Below are positions 1 to 8,041 of a stretch of 64,000 nucleotides of DNA, piece by piece. Position numbers and translations under genes: made by a program. The notes under the pieces were generated by a model that was not told the origin of the DNA, did no database searches, and saw only the letters and a program-made list of their open reading frames with translations. Within the stretch, counting starts at the first letter, position 1. Each line of letters begins with the position of its first letter. Source of the DNA: Salinimicrobium sp963709775 (GTDB taxonomy: Bacteria; Bacteroidota; Bacteroidia; Flavobacteriales; Flavobacteriaceae); contig CAVPXS010000017.1 of the NCBI GenBank assembly GCA_963709775.1, positions 372,001-436,000 of the forward strand. The letters are read 5' to 3'.

Positions 1-2
1 TG

Positions 3-710
3 GCCGAAGATCAGCTTCGGGAACAAAAGACCGATCTTGAAAGGGCCAATCGTGATTTGGAGCAGTTCGTTTCTATTTGCTCTCACGACCTGCAGGAGCC
101 ACTTTCAACCATTAAGTTTGGAATTGATATCCTCGGAAAGATCTATGCGCCTAAGCTGGATGAAAAAGGACAGAACTATGTCTCTTACATCAAACAGGCT
201 TCCACACGTCTTTCGGAACAAATTCGTGCCTTGCTGGAACACTCCCGAATAGGCAGGAACGGAAAGAAGAAATTGGTCAATACCAAAGAAATTGTAGAGG
301 TGGTAAAATATGATCTTGGCAAAAGGATCAAAGACACCAATGCAAAGGTACATAGCGGAGAGTTGCCAAAGATTATGGGCTATGAAGTGGAATTGAGACT
401 TCTCTTCCAGAACCTTATCTCCAATGCCATTAAGTATACACCAAAAGAACGGTCTCCCGAAGTAAGGATCTCTGCTTACCGGGAAGGAAAATACTGGGTT
501 TTCTCCATAGTTGATAATGGAATAGGAATTTCCAAAGAGGATCAGGCACATATTTTTACTATATTTAATAGGGTGAAAAATCAGGATAATGAAGGGACAG
601 GCGTTGGTCTGGCCCATGTGGAAAAGATTGTGCTTCTTCACAACGGTACTATCTGGGTGGATTCACAGGAAGGAGTAGGAAGTTCTTTCTACTTTAAATT
701 AAAAGCATAA
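3..710 (+). CDS. Sensor histidine kinase, C-terminal part (5' end outside window)
   Basis: The frame is open from the first full codon of the window (base 3), so the start and any sensory domain lie upstream. What remains is a short helical linker, a HisKA domain with H-box SHDLQEPL (the phosphorylated His codon is near base 84), an N-box (QNLISNAIKYTP) and an HATPase domain with G1 (DNGIGIS) and G2 (GTGVGLAHV) loops. The product should autophosphorylate and pass phosphate to a response regulator. Its stop lies two bases before the ATG of the phytochrome gene, so the two are probably co-transcribed. The kinase core resembles that of the phytochrome. The input signal cannot be known from here. 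Confidence 0.9.
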   Translation, partial: AEDQLREQKTDLERANRDLEQFVSICSHDLQEPLSTIKFGIDILGKIYAPKLDEKGQNYVSYIKQASTRLSEQIRALLEHSRIGRNGKKKLVNTKEIVEVVKYDLGKRIKDTNAKVHSGELPKIMGYEVELRLLFQNLISNAIKYTPKERSPEVRISAYREGKYWVFSIVDNGIGISKEDQAHIFTIFNRVKNQDNEGTGVGLAHVEKIVLLHNGTIWVDSQEGVGSSFYFKLKA

Positions 711-712
711 AT

Positions 713-1837
713 ATGACCCACATCTCTGAGTATCCAGGCAAGTTAGATTTAGACAACTGTGCCCGGGAGCCAATTCATATTATTGGCAAAACTCAGGCGC
801 ATGGAGTACTTGTATCCGTTGATCCTGAAAATTTTAAGATCATCCAGGTGGGGGAGAATGCAACTCAGTTTTTTGGGAAGACATTTGACAGTTTGTTGGG
901 AAAAGATCTCACTTCTCTCCTGGGAGAAGAACAAATGACAGGATTTGTGGAGTTGCTAAACTCCGAAGAAATTTCAGTTCCACGTGAGGTGTTGATCAAC
1001 AACACTAAATTTTTGATGCTGGCCCATAATTCAGGACCTAATCTTATTCTGGATTTCGAACCCTTGCAGGAGGTGGATAGCTCCTATCATTTTCAAAGAC
1101 AGCTTACACGGGTACTCAATAAATTTAAAGCTGCAAAATCTGTTGATCAATTATGCAATGCCGCAACTATTCTTACCAAAGAAATGTTTGGGTACAACAG
1201 GGTGATGATCTATAGGTTTGATGAGGAATGGAATGGGGAGGTAATTTCCGAAACTAAAGAGGAAGATATGGGATCATGGCTGGGATTACATTATCCCGCT
1301 ACAGATATTCCCGCGCAATCCAGGCAGCTTTTTCTGAAGCATCAAGTACGGGTGATTACCGATGTTCATTACACTCCGGTTCCAATTACCCCCGAAATAT
1401 CTCCTCTTAATAAGGAGCCTCTTGATATTTCCCGGTCCGGCCTTAGAGCAGTATCACCAATTCATATTGAATACCTTAAAAACATGGAAGTGGGCGCTTC
1501 TCTTTCGGCTGCGATCATTGTAAAGGGGAAACTCTGGGGATTGATCGCCTGTCACCATAAGACCGCGAAATACCTGGATTTTTATCAGCGGGAGAGTTGT
1601 CGGTTTTTAGCCCAAATGTTCTCTACAGAACTTTCTCTACAGGAAACCACAGCTTTAATTAGTCAGGCAAAACTTTCTGAAAGTATTCGGCGGCAACTGG
1701 TGGTGCAAATGAAGGAGGAGAATGATGTGGTAGCAGCGCTTTCTGAAGGGAATGTAAAGTTCACCCAAATTATTTCCTGCGGTGGTGGTGCCATTTTCAT
1801 AAAAGATCAATGGAAACTTAGTAGGAAATACTCCTGA
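713..1837 (+). CDS. Bacteriophytochrome, photosensory half (PAS-GAF-start of PHY)
   Basis: This half encodes a red/far-red photosensor that would bind biliverdin. The chromophore-attaching Cys of bacterial phytochromes is present as Cys16 in DNCAREPIHI, just ahead of the PAS fold. The GAF domain (about 125-310) has the hallmark PATDIP motif at 195-200, His251 in HIEYLKN, and CHH at 280-282, all chromophore-pocket positions in the family. The PHY domain starts near residue 325 and is cut off: after KDQWKL (residues 364-369) the frame runs into five unrelated residues and a stop. The correct continuation is in another frame (see the pseudogene entry). Heme oxygenase three genes downstream would supply the chromophore. 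Confidence 0.85.
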   Translation: MTHISEYPGKLDLDNCAREPIHIIGKTQAHGVLVSVDPENFKIIQVGENATQFFGKTFDSLLGKDLTSLLGEEQMTGFVELLNSEEISVPREVLINNTKFLMLAHNSGPNLILDFEPLQEVDSSYHFQRQLTRVLNKFKAAKSVDQLCNAATILTKEMFGYNRVMIYRFDEEWNGEVISETKEEDMGSWLGLHYPATDIPAQSRQLFLKHQVRVITDVHYTPVPITPEISPLNKEPLDISRSGLRAVSPIHIEYLKNMEVGASLSAAIIVKGKLWGLIACHHKTAKYLDFYQRESCRFLAQMFSTELSLQETTALISQAKLSESIRRQLVVQMKEENDVVAALSEGNVKFTQIISCGGGAIFIKDQWKLSRKYS

Positions 1838-2024
1838 AGCAGAGCAACTGGAAAGCCTGCTCAATTTCATAAAAAAGCAGCCAAAAAACCTTTTTTGGAC
1901 CAGTAAGCTTTCTGCACTATTTCCTGAAGCAAATGCTTATAAAGAAGTTGCATCGGGGGTTTTATGTTTAAAGATCGCTGATTATAAATATATTTTCTGG
2001 TTTAAACCTGAACAGGTTCAGGAG

Positions 2025-2927
2025 GTGAATTGGGGAGGTAACCCTCAGGACAAGGCCTTTTATAATGAAAAAGAAGACCGGCTTAGTCCCCGTAAATCAT
2101 TTGAAAAATGGTCTGAAAAACTTACTGGAATTTCTGAAGCCTGGCAGGAAAATGACAGGGATGTAGCGCGGGCTTTAAGAGAGAATATCAGCTATATTTT
2201 ATTAGCCCAACAGCAAAAGGAGATCGAGGCTTTAAATACTCAATTAATGGAGGCCAATGAAGAACTTAAATTATTCAGCTATGGGCTTTCACATGATCTA
2301 AGGGCTCCCGTGAGAGGTATGGAAGGAATTCTCACCATTCTGGACGAAGATCACAGGAAAGAGTTAAGTGAAGAAGGCCAGGAGTTGCTCCAAATGAGCA
2401 GGGATCTCAATGAAAAAATGAATGATCTCATTGATAATATTCTTGAATATTCACGGCTAAATCATTCCGATGGTCTGGAAGTAGAAGCTGTCAATACTTC
2501 AGAATTGATAGGGGAGGTGCTCAAATTTGTGAATGTACAGGGCAGTTACCCAAAAACAACCGTGAAAATTCAGCCGCAGTTACCCGAGATAAAAGGCGAT
2601 CGCAGTATGCTTTTTCAGCTATGGTCTAACCTAATAAACAATGCTTTGAAATATTCTTCAGAAGAAGAAAATCCCTTTGTGGAAGTAGGTGCAGAGCAGC
2701 TAAAAGGCCGGGAAGTTTTCTATGTTAAGGATAATGGAATCGGGGTCCCGAAGAAAATGAAGAAGAAGATTTTCGAAACATTTCAAAGAGGAGTCGGGAG
2801 CAGGTTTAAAGGCACAGGAATAGGCCTGGCAATTGTGAAGAGGATAGTAGAAAAACACCGGGGGAAAGTTTGGCTGGAAAGCGAAGAAGGGAAAGGTTCT
2901 ATTTTTTATTTTTATCTTAAGCTTTAA
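2025..2927 (+). CDS. Bacteriophytochrome, PHY tongue and histidine kinase half
   Basis: This is the output half of the frameshifted phytochrome. The longest independent frame has a GTG at 2025, but coding similarity continues upstream to about 1821, so the GTG is unlikely to be a natural start. It begins with the end of the PHY domain, including the tongue motif PRKSF (residues 22-26), where the Arg contacts the GAF Asp in known phytochromes. A coiled linker and HisKA follow (GLSHDLRAPV), then an HATPase with N-box (LWSNLINNALKYS), DNGIGVP and GTGIGLAIV. If translated alone it would be a kinase without its light sensor. The stop is followed 14 bases later by the response regulator ATG. Confidence 0.8.
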   Translation: MNWGGNPQDKAFYNEKEDRLSPRKSFEKWSEKLTGISEAWQENDRDVARALRENISYILLAQQQKEIEALNTQLMEANEELKLFSYGLSHDLRAPVRGMEGILTILDEDHRKELSEEGQELLQMSRDLNEKMNDLIDNILEYSRLNHSDGLEVEAVNTSELIGEVLKFVNVQGSYPKTTVKIQPQLPEIKGDRSMLFQLWSNLINNALKYSSEEENPFVEVGAEQLKGREVFYVKDNGIGVPKKMKKKIFETFQRGVGSRFKGTGIGLAIVKRIVEKHRGKVWLESEEGKGSIFYFYLKL

Positions 2928-2941
2928 TTTAAGAGCATAAA

Positions 2942-3511
2942 ATGATCACGATCCCTTTGAGAATATTAATGGTGGAAGATAATGAAGCCGATGTGATGGT
3001 CACCCGGCGTACCATTCAAAAATTGGTGGAAAACCCCGAAATTGATGTGGTCGAAGATCTTTCTTCCTGCAGAGATAAACTGAATAGTTTTATCCCCGAT
3101 GTGGTGATCTCCGATTATAATCTTCCTACTTGCACAGGATTTGAGATTTTACAGTTGGTGCACGAAAAAAATCCTGCCCTGCCTTTTATTTTCCTCACAG
3201 GGACTATGCATGATGAAGAGCTCGCTGCAAACACCATTTTAGCCGGAGCTTCGGGTTTTATCCTTAAAAAGCATATGAACAACCTTGAGGAAAAACTGGG
3301 GCCGCTGCTTAAAAAAGTAGTTTTCAAACTTTCTGAAAGAGAAGGAGTAAGGGAGCGGCTTAGGAACAACAAAATTGCGGTTAACCAGATCTACGATTAC
3401 CTGGACAACCTTAATGCCGATAATCGCGAACAAAAGGAAAATATTGGCAGAATAAAAGAGACTATTAGAAAAAATAACTTGTGGATGGATGAAGATGATA
3501 GAAAAGCTTAA
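2942..3511 (+). CDS. Response regulator with single receiver domain
   Basis: Residues 1-125 form a CheY-like receiver domain: acidic pair in VEDNEAD (about 12-17), phosphoacceptor Asp58 in VVISDYNLP, the Thr switch in FLTGT and the conserved Lys in GFILKKHM. The last 60 residues are helical and charged, with no DNA-binding domain, which is usual for regulators paired with phytochrome kinases. It starts 14 bases after the phytochrome stop and its 3' end overlaps the heme oxygenase start by 23 bases. It most likely accepts phosphate from one or both upstream kinases. Confidence 0.88.
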   Translation: MITIPLRILMVEDNEADVMVTRRTIQKLVENPEIDVVEDLSSCRDKLNSFIPDVVISDYNLPTCTGFEILQLVHEKNPALPFIFLTGTMHDEELAANTILAGASGFILKKHMNNLEEKLGPLLKKVVFKLSEREGVRERLRNNKIAVNQIYDYLDNLNADNREQKENIGRIKETIRKNNLWMDEDDRKA

Positions 3512-4049
3512 GAAAGAAACACGGGAATTGCACGAGCAAATCGAAGAAAAGAACCTCGCAAAGCAAATTCTTGATCACAGTATAGACCTGGAGACATACA
3601 AGCTGTTGTTGCTCCAGAATTATCGCGCATACAGTACCACCGAATCTGAAATCAAGAAGTTCCTGCCGCTTTACTCCGGAAAAAAACACCTGGAGTTGCA
3701 AAAGGACCTGGAACAGTTAGGTGTACCTGTAGAAAGTCCTTTTAAAAGTGACACTTTTAGATGTCATTCTAAAGCCGAAGCTCTTGGAGCAGCATATGTA
3801 GTGGAAGGATCTGCACTGGGCGGAATGGTCCTGGCAAAGAACCTGGAAAAATGTACTGCACTGCAGGAAATTGACCGGCATTATTTTTTTAGTGGTGATA
3901 AGGAAAATCTTCTGGACTGGAAGAATTTTAAGCAAGAGCTGGAGGAATATGACTTTTCAGAAACCGAAGAACAGGAGGCTATCGAAAAAGCAAAAGATAC
4001 GTTCAGATTCTTTTCGGCCGTTTTCGAAAAGGAATATCAGGTAAGTTAG
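3489..4049 (+). CDS. Biliverdin-producing heme oxygenase
   Basis: The 186-residue, mostly helical protein has the features of bacterial heme oxygenases linked to phytochromes (BphO/HemO type). The proximal heme ligand is likely His15 in TRELHEQIE. The distal-helix glycine motif is visible as YVVEGSALGG (about 98-107). It would open heme to biliverdin, iron and CO, giving the phytochrome chromophore. The start overlaps the end of the response regulator, suggesting coupled translation, though a second Met (codon 3) is also possible. It ends four bases inside the convergent methyltransferase gene. Confidence 0.88.
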   Translation: MKMIEKLKKETRELHEQIEEKNLAKQILDHSIDLETYKLLLLQNYRAYSTTESEIKKFLPLYSGKKHLELQKDLEQLGVPVESPFKSDTFRCHSKAEALGAAYVVEGSALGGMVLAKNLEKCTALQEIDRHYFFSGDKENLLDWKNFKQELEEYDFSETEEQEAIEKAKDTFRFFSAVFEKEYQVS

Positions 4050-4696
4050 ATTCCACTTTCGAAGACCAAAGATAGTAGGCGGGGCACGTTTTTAGAGTCA
4101 TCATCATCGAAGTGCTCATTAAGATCCAGTAATTTGAATTTATTTTCTTTGGCCGCATTAAGAAAGTCGGAGAGATGGTGGGTAAAGGCAGGTGGAAATT
4201 GCGTTCCCTGCCCGGATTCAAATCTGGCTCTGCTCCCGGCGTACTGTTTCCCGGGATGAAGCTCACATATATAAAATTTCCCATTTCTTTTTAATGCTCT
4301 TGCTGCTTCGGCAAACATAAAATTAAGGTCCTCGACATGTTCGAACACAAGGCTGCAGGTGATAAGGTTTGCCCAACCCGGTTTTACAGGCCAGTCATGG
4401 GTGATGTCGGCTTCAATAAATTCTACGTTTTCTGCCTTTATCTTTTCTTTGGCTTTGGCGATCATTTTAGGTGAAAGATCCAGTGCCTTGACAAAATCGG
4501 CTTTTTTTGAAAGCCAGCCGGTGTTCTTTCCTGTGCCACAACCCAGCTCCAGAATGTTACCGTAGTGCGGATTCAAGAAAGTTTTGCGCAGTACATCTCC
4601 CTCCAGGTCACGGGTTTTATTTTCCATAGAGTCATATGATGCTGCCCAGGCGTTATAAGAGTCGCCGGTGGTTATTCTTCTATCTTCTTTATCCAA
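4046..4696 (-). CDS. Class I SAM-dependent methyltransferase
   Basis: The 216-residue protein has the Rossmann-type methyltransferase fold. Motif I is NILELGCGTGKNT (about 46-58), the acidic residue ending strand 2 is in KALDLSPKM, and the later motif is in ADITHDWP. The N-terminal YNAWAASYDSM is common in small-molecule methyltransferases of this class. The substrate is unknown. The start lies 25 bases inside the upstream STAS-like gene, indicating a two-gene operon. Its last bases overlap heme oxygenase tail to tail. Confidence 0.85.
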   Translation of the reverse strand: MDKEDRRITTGDSYNAWAASYDSMENKTRDLEGDVLRKTFLNPHYGNILELGCGTGKNTGWLSKKADFVKALDLSPKMIAKAKEKIKAENVEFIEADITHDWPVKPGWANLITCSLVFEHVEDLNFMFAEAARALKRNGKFYICELHPGKQYAGSRARFESGQGTQFPPAFTHHLSDFLNAAKENKFKLLDLNEHFDDDDSKNVPRLLSLVFESGI

Positions 4697-5055
4697 TTTT
4701 TGGCCTCGTCTTTTTCTGTTAGATTAAAATATTTAATGGTTGCGCCTGTAAAGGGTTTCATCAATTGAGTTAGTTCTTTTTCCCATTTTTCATCCCCAAC
4801 CATGGCAATACGTTCCAGGTTCTCCAGGTTCTTAAAATCAAACTTTATATCCCGCCACATGGCACTAAGGCTCCAACCCTCAAATTCTTTCATTTCAAAG
4901 TACCATCTAATGGTTCCGAAGCTTCTTACTTTCTCCTGCAACAATGGGATAAGACGTTCGTAATCTTCATTGGTTAATTTTCCCTCTGCAACTGTGTAAA
5001 CAATATTGTGTTCAATTTGAATGGAGATCATACCGGAGTTTTTGACAATTTCCAA
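4672..5055 (-). CDS. SpoIIAA-like STAS-fold protein
   Basis: The 127-residue soluble protein matches the pattern of the SpoIIAA-like/STAS family. It has an N-terminal beta hairpin around VYTVAEGKLTNEDYE, the central IRWYFEMKEFEGW, and a C-terminal helix with WIKKIEE. Such proteins are small and their function is mostly unknown; lipid or hydrophobic ligand binding has been suggested for relatives. The Met at codon 9 (base 5031) would give a start closer to typical family members. It overlaps the methyltransferase gene by 25 bases. Confidence 0.7.
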   Translation of the reverse strand: MEIVKNSGMISIQIEHNIVYTVAEGKLTNEDYERLIPLLQEKVRSFGTIRWYFEMKEFEGWSLSAMWRDIKFDFKNLENLERIAMVGDEKWEKELTQLMKPFTGATIKYFNLTEKDEAKNWIKKIEE

Positions 5056-5229
5056 AGAAAAGTAGATTTTGCCAACTGCTGAAGGTGTACCCGTGGTTAA
5101 GTTATTGTTAATCTGCTCTTAAAGATTCTTAAGAAGCCTTTTGATCCGGGAGATTAGCTATCCATTTTTTTGATCCAATCTAATCTCCCCATTTCCAATT
5201 CTCTATTTTTTTCAAAAGATCATTTCAAT

Positions 5230-6159
5230 TTATTCGAAATTCCTGCTAACAACTTCCCTTATGCCCATTTTATAGGAAGTAGGTTTTATATTATAGCTCT
5301 TTTCAAACTTGCTGCTGTCAAAAACATAGTTCCGGTCATACTGGTAGATCATTTCCACAGTTTCTTTCATAATGGGCATAAACCAGCCCATGATCCATAC
5401 CATCCATTTTGGCACCACCCGGTATTTTGGTTTCACATGCAAATCCGTGGCGATCATTGCTACCCATTGTTTTCCTGCGGGAGGGTTGGCGGCAGTGGGC
5501 AAATGCCATACCTGCCCATAGGCCTCATCAGAATTTCCAAGCAAGGCAGTGGCTTTGGCGGCATCGGGTACGTAGGTAAAGGAGTGAGGTTTGTCGGCTT
5601 TTCCCAGCCAGTTTGCTTTCTTGCCTTTAGAGAGAGGTTTAAATACCGTTTCCATCAATATGCTATTGTCGGCACTCTCAGGGCCATAAAAATCGGCCGA
5701 GCGGGCAATCAATGCTTTCAGCTTTCCGGCTTGCACCCGCTGCATCAATTTTGCTGCAATCTCTGCACGTACCTTTCCTTTTTTGGAAGGAGGATCTACC
5801 TGTGATTCTTCTGTCATGTGCGGGATCTCCTTTTTGTCATACATGTAGACATTGTCGAAAAACACCAGTTTTGCGTCATATTTTTCGCAGGCATTGATCA
5901 CATTTTCCATAATTACCGGCCAGTCTCTTCGCCATATCTTATGATCATAGAGCAAACCGGCGGTGAGAAAAACAACCTTAGAGCCTTCGACGGCCTTCAT
6001 AACTTCTCCCGGTTTTAATAAATTGGCCTTCACCAAATCATCATCTGGATTGATCTTTTTCGGACTTCGGCTTACCAGCCGAATTTCTCTTGTATAATTT
6101 TTTAATTCCAGGGCCAGGGCATTCGCCACCGGACCTCCGGCTCCTAAAATTGTTTGCAT
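5230..6159 (-). CDS. NAD(P)-binding epimerase/reductase-like protein
   Basis: The 309-residue protein begins with the dinucleotide-binding loop ILGAGGPVANALALEL directly after the start and follows the atypical/extended short-chain dehydrogenase layout, with FFDNVYMYD at the usual catalytic-strand position. A later ARSADFYGPE segment is typical of NAD-dependent epimerase-like proteins. No substrate can be assigned. The gene is monocistronic and is transcribed away from the 6160-6460 gap. Confidence 0.78.
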   Translation of the reverse strand: MQTILGAGGPVANALALELKNYTREIRLVSRSPKKINPDDDLVKANLLKPGEVMKAVEGSKVVFLTAGLLYDHKIWRRDWPVIMENVINACEKYDAKLVFFDNVYMYDKKEIPHMTEESQVDPPSKKGKVRAEIAAKLMQRVQAGKLKALIARSADFYGPESADNSILMETVFKPLSKGKKANWLGKADKPHSFTYVPDAAKATALLGNSDEAYGQVWHLPTAANPPAGKQWVAMIATDLHVKPKYRVVPKWMVWIMGWFMPIMKETVEMIYQYDRNYVFDSSKFEKSYNIKPTSYKMGIREVVSRNFE

Positions 6160-6460
6160 AACGAAGAGGTTGATTAATATAAATTTATTCTAATTCGGGA
6201 AGATATTCAGAAAGCTGAAGTAATTTATTTTTAAGAGGGAGCAGAAGTTGTGGATATCTATTATTCGTAGGTATGTGTCCTTTTAAGCTTGATATATTTT
6301 CGTTTTCGCATTGATCTTCAGGTTAATAAAGAAGTGAAAGAACAAATTTTCTTCAGAAATAGCTTTTAAAAATGCCATTTTTGACTGATATTTAATAGTC
6401 AGGAAGTTAAGAGGGGTTAAGAAATTTTTGTTCCCGGTTTATCTGAATAAAAGAAGGTTG
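6160..6460. other. Divergent intergenic region
   Basis: About 300 bases separate the divergent reductase and VOC genes. I see no gene here. It holds one copy of the dispersed palindrome at 6368-6382. An ATG-less extension of the VOC frame reaches 6428 but shows no coding character. Confidence 0.6.
6368..6382. repeat. Dispersed palindrome AAAAATGNCATTTTT, copy 1
   Basis: A perfect match (central C) to a 15-base palindrome found seven times in this window, always between genes. This copy is 78 bases before the VOC ATG. Confidence 0.75.
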
Positions 6461-6958
6461 ATGGCAGCAAACGAGAAATACAAAGTACCTGAGAAAACAA
6501 GAATTGGTCACGTCCACTTAAAGGTTTCAGATCTTGAAAGAGCTTTGTCATTCTACAACGGAATCTTAGGATTTGAGGTAACACAAAGATTAGGCGATTC
6601 GGCAGCTTTTTTATCGGCCGGTGGATATCACCATCACATTGGACTTAATACCTGGCACAGCAAAGGAGCTCCCGAAGCTGTTAAGAATGGTGTGGGACTT
6701 TATCACACAGCTATTGTTTACGAAGCAAGAAAGGAATTGGCTGTAGTTCTGCAGCGGCTCCTGGATGCCGGGTATCCATTAACCGGTGCAGCAGATCATG
6801 GGGTGTCCGAAGCACTTTATCTCAATGATCCCGATGGGAATGGAGTAGAGCTTTATTATGACCGCCCTAAAGGAGAATGGCCCCGCAAAAGGGACGGCTC
6901 ACTGGAAATGTTTTCCAGAGCCCTGCACTTCGATCAACTTTTGGCAGAGCTTGAATAG
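6461..6958 (+). CDS. VOC-family (glyoxalase/extradiol dioxygenase fold) protein
   Basis: The start is placed at the second ATG (6461) because RIGHVHLKVSDLERALSFY is a standard VOC N-terminus and the upstream 11 codons have no family match. Metal ligands fit the usual spacing: His in IGHVHLKV, His in LYHTAIVY and Glu in GVELYYDRP. The second beta-alpha-beta-beta-beta module starts near ARKELAVV. The overall look is that of CatE-like proteins in Bacillota and Bacteroidota, annotated as glyoxalase or catechol 2,3-dioxygenase relatives. The substrate is unknown. It ends directly against the convergent lipoprotein gene. Confidence 0.82.
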   Translation: MAANEKYKVPEKTRIGHVHLKVSDLERALSFYNGILGFEVTQRLGDSAAFLSAGGYHHHIGLNTWHSKGAPEAVKNGVGLYHTAIVYEARKELAVVLQRLLDAGYPLTGAADHGVSEALYLNDPDGNGVELYYDRPKGEWPRKRDGSLEMFSRALHFDQLLAELE

Positions 6959-7462
6959 TTAATTGGCAACCGGATAACCTTTGTCTATCCAGTCTACCTT
7001 TATATTATCGCGCAGGTTTAGCAGTTGATGATTAGTGAACTGCATTTCGTTAAGCAGAGTAAAAGCCGGGCGTACATTGGGACAAATATTAAAAGGACAA
7101 CAGCCACAATAGATCACAATATCGGAATCCTTCGGAAGTTTTTCCAGTTCCTTCCTCAGGTTGTTAAGGCTTTGTTCTTCTCCGGAAGGACCGGTGTCTT
7201 TTGACCCCGGAATTATACCGCCCGCACCAAGGCTAAAGATCACCAGGCTGTCCTGGGGATTCTCTACGATTTGTGCGAGATCCCTTGGTTCCAGTAGTTG
7301 CTGCTCGGTCCATGGTTCCTGTTGAGCATTTATTTTTGTAGTCTTCTCCTGTTTTTCAACAACCTCTTCTTTGGAAACAGAAGGCTCACCGGCTTCATTT
7401 TTACACGCTCCCACAATGAAAAAGAGAATGCATGCAACTGAATAGAAGAATTTATTCATCAT
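6959..7462 (-). CDS. Rhodanese-like lipoprotein
   Basis: A signal peptide ends in a lipobox (FFIVGAC), so the protein should be lipid-anchored and periplasm-facing. The rest resembles a rhodanese domain: LAQIVENPQDSLVIFSLG, then VIYCGCCPFNICPNVRPA, where the Cys at the active-loop position is followed by two further cysteines. The Cys-rich loop differs from the standard CxxGxR pattern, so sulfur transfer is not certain and metal or redox chemistry is also possible. The gene abuts the convergent VOC gene with no spacer. Confidence 0.7.
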   Translation of the reverse strand: MMNKFFYSVACILFFIVGACKNEAGEPSVSKEEVVEKQEKTTKINAQQEPWTEQQLLEPRDLAQIVENPQDSLVIFSLGAGGIIPGSKDTGPSGEEQSLNNLRKELEKLPKDSDIVIYCGCCPFNICPNVRPAFTLLNEMQFTNHQLLNLRDNIKVDWIDKGYPVAN

Positions 7463-7512
7463 ACTAATTTTTGCAAAAATAAGGTTTTATAGAAAATGTA
7501 ATTCCACCTGAA

Positions 7513-8034
7513 TCACCAAAGATTCTTTACTTCCTTTTTGATATAAGAAAGACCGGTTTCGCTGGGTGGCTGTTGATCAATGAGAGAGCTAACAATTTGC
7601 TGTCTTAGCTCGTTTGCAGTAGTAATTTCCTCGCGAGCCGAAGTTTTCCTAATGTTGGTGATCGTGGCATTCTTAGATGCTTTTATCACGTTCCAGCACT
7701 CATCACTTATATAAATTTGTTGAGCCAGGTTGTGTTCAAATTCCTGTTCAATAGCTTTGATAAGAAGGTTTGAATAGGCTTCTTTATCATTTCCCGAAGG
7801 TTTAATCCTCACCAGGAGATTACCCGGGGCGATGCGCTCCAGGAAAAGAGCCATTCTTTCATAGGCCTGCAACCTTAAAGGCAATGCATGTTTTTGAGTT
7901 TCTTTGTGAAGCAGGAAACGCCTGCGCTGTTCCTCATTGCGCGTGTGGAGGTTGAAAAAATAGAAAGCGATAACGCCAACAACAACTGCCGGTAAAAGAT
8001 AGAACAGCAATTGTAAAATTGAATCTTCTGTCAT
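7513..8034 (-). CDS. Conserved membrane-anchored protein of unknown function
   Basis: An N-terminal transmembrane segment (LLFYLLPAVVVGVIAFYFF) is followed by a charged, helical cytoplasmic part with RLQAYERMALFLERI. I recognise this as a protein type conserved in flavobacteria but know no function. It starts eight bases after the end of the glutamate-synthase-like gene, which suggests one operon. Confidence 0.7.
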   Translation of the reverse strand: MTEDSILQLLFYLLPAVVVGVIAFYFFNLHTRNEEQRRRFLLHKETQKHALPLRLQAYERMALFLERIAPGNLLVRIKPSGNDKEAYSNLLIKAIEQEFEHNLAQQIYISDECWNVIKASKNATITNIRKTSAREEITTANELRQQIVSSLIDQQPPSETGLSYIKKEVKNLW

Positions 8035-8041
8035 AGGTCTA

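Larger units (their letters stand above)
713..2927 (+). pseudogene. Bacteriophytochrome gene split by a one-base frameshift near 1820
   Basis: The two halves are one phytochrome gene. Frame 2 reads ...IFIKDQWKL up to base 1819, and reading one base later from 1821 gives VGNTPEAEQLESLL, a normal PHY continuation. Removing base 1820 therefore restores a single 738-codon frame (PAS-GAF-PHY-HisKA-HATPase). There is no homopolymer or slippery heptamer at the site, so programmed frameshifting is not suggested. It is either a genuine inactivating insertion or a base-calling error. The intact neighbours (response regulator, heme oxygenase) and well-preserved motifs on both sides mean any inactivation would be recent. 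Confidence 0.85.

Noticed and set aside
1815..1825. Programmed ribosomal frameshift in the phytochrome
   Set aside because: No slippery heptamer, homopolymer or downstream pseudoknot is visible, and phytochromes are not known to use one.
5170..5805. 211-codon plus-strand frame
   Set aside because: Antisense to the NAD(P)-binding epimerase-like gene, with no domain-like sequence.
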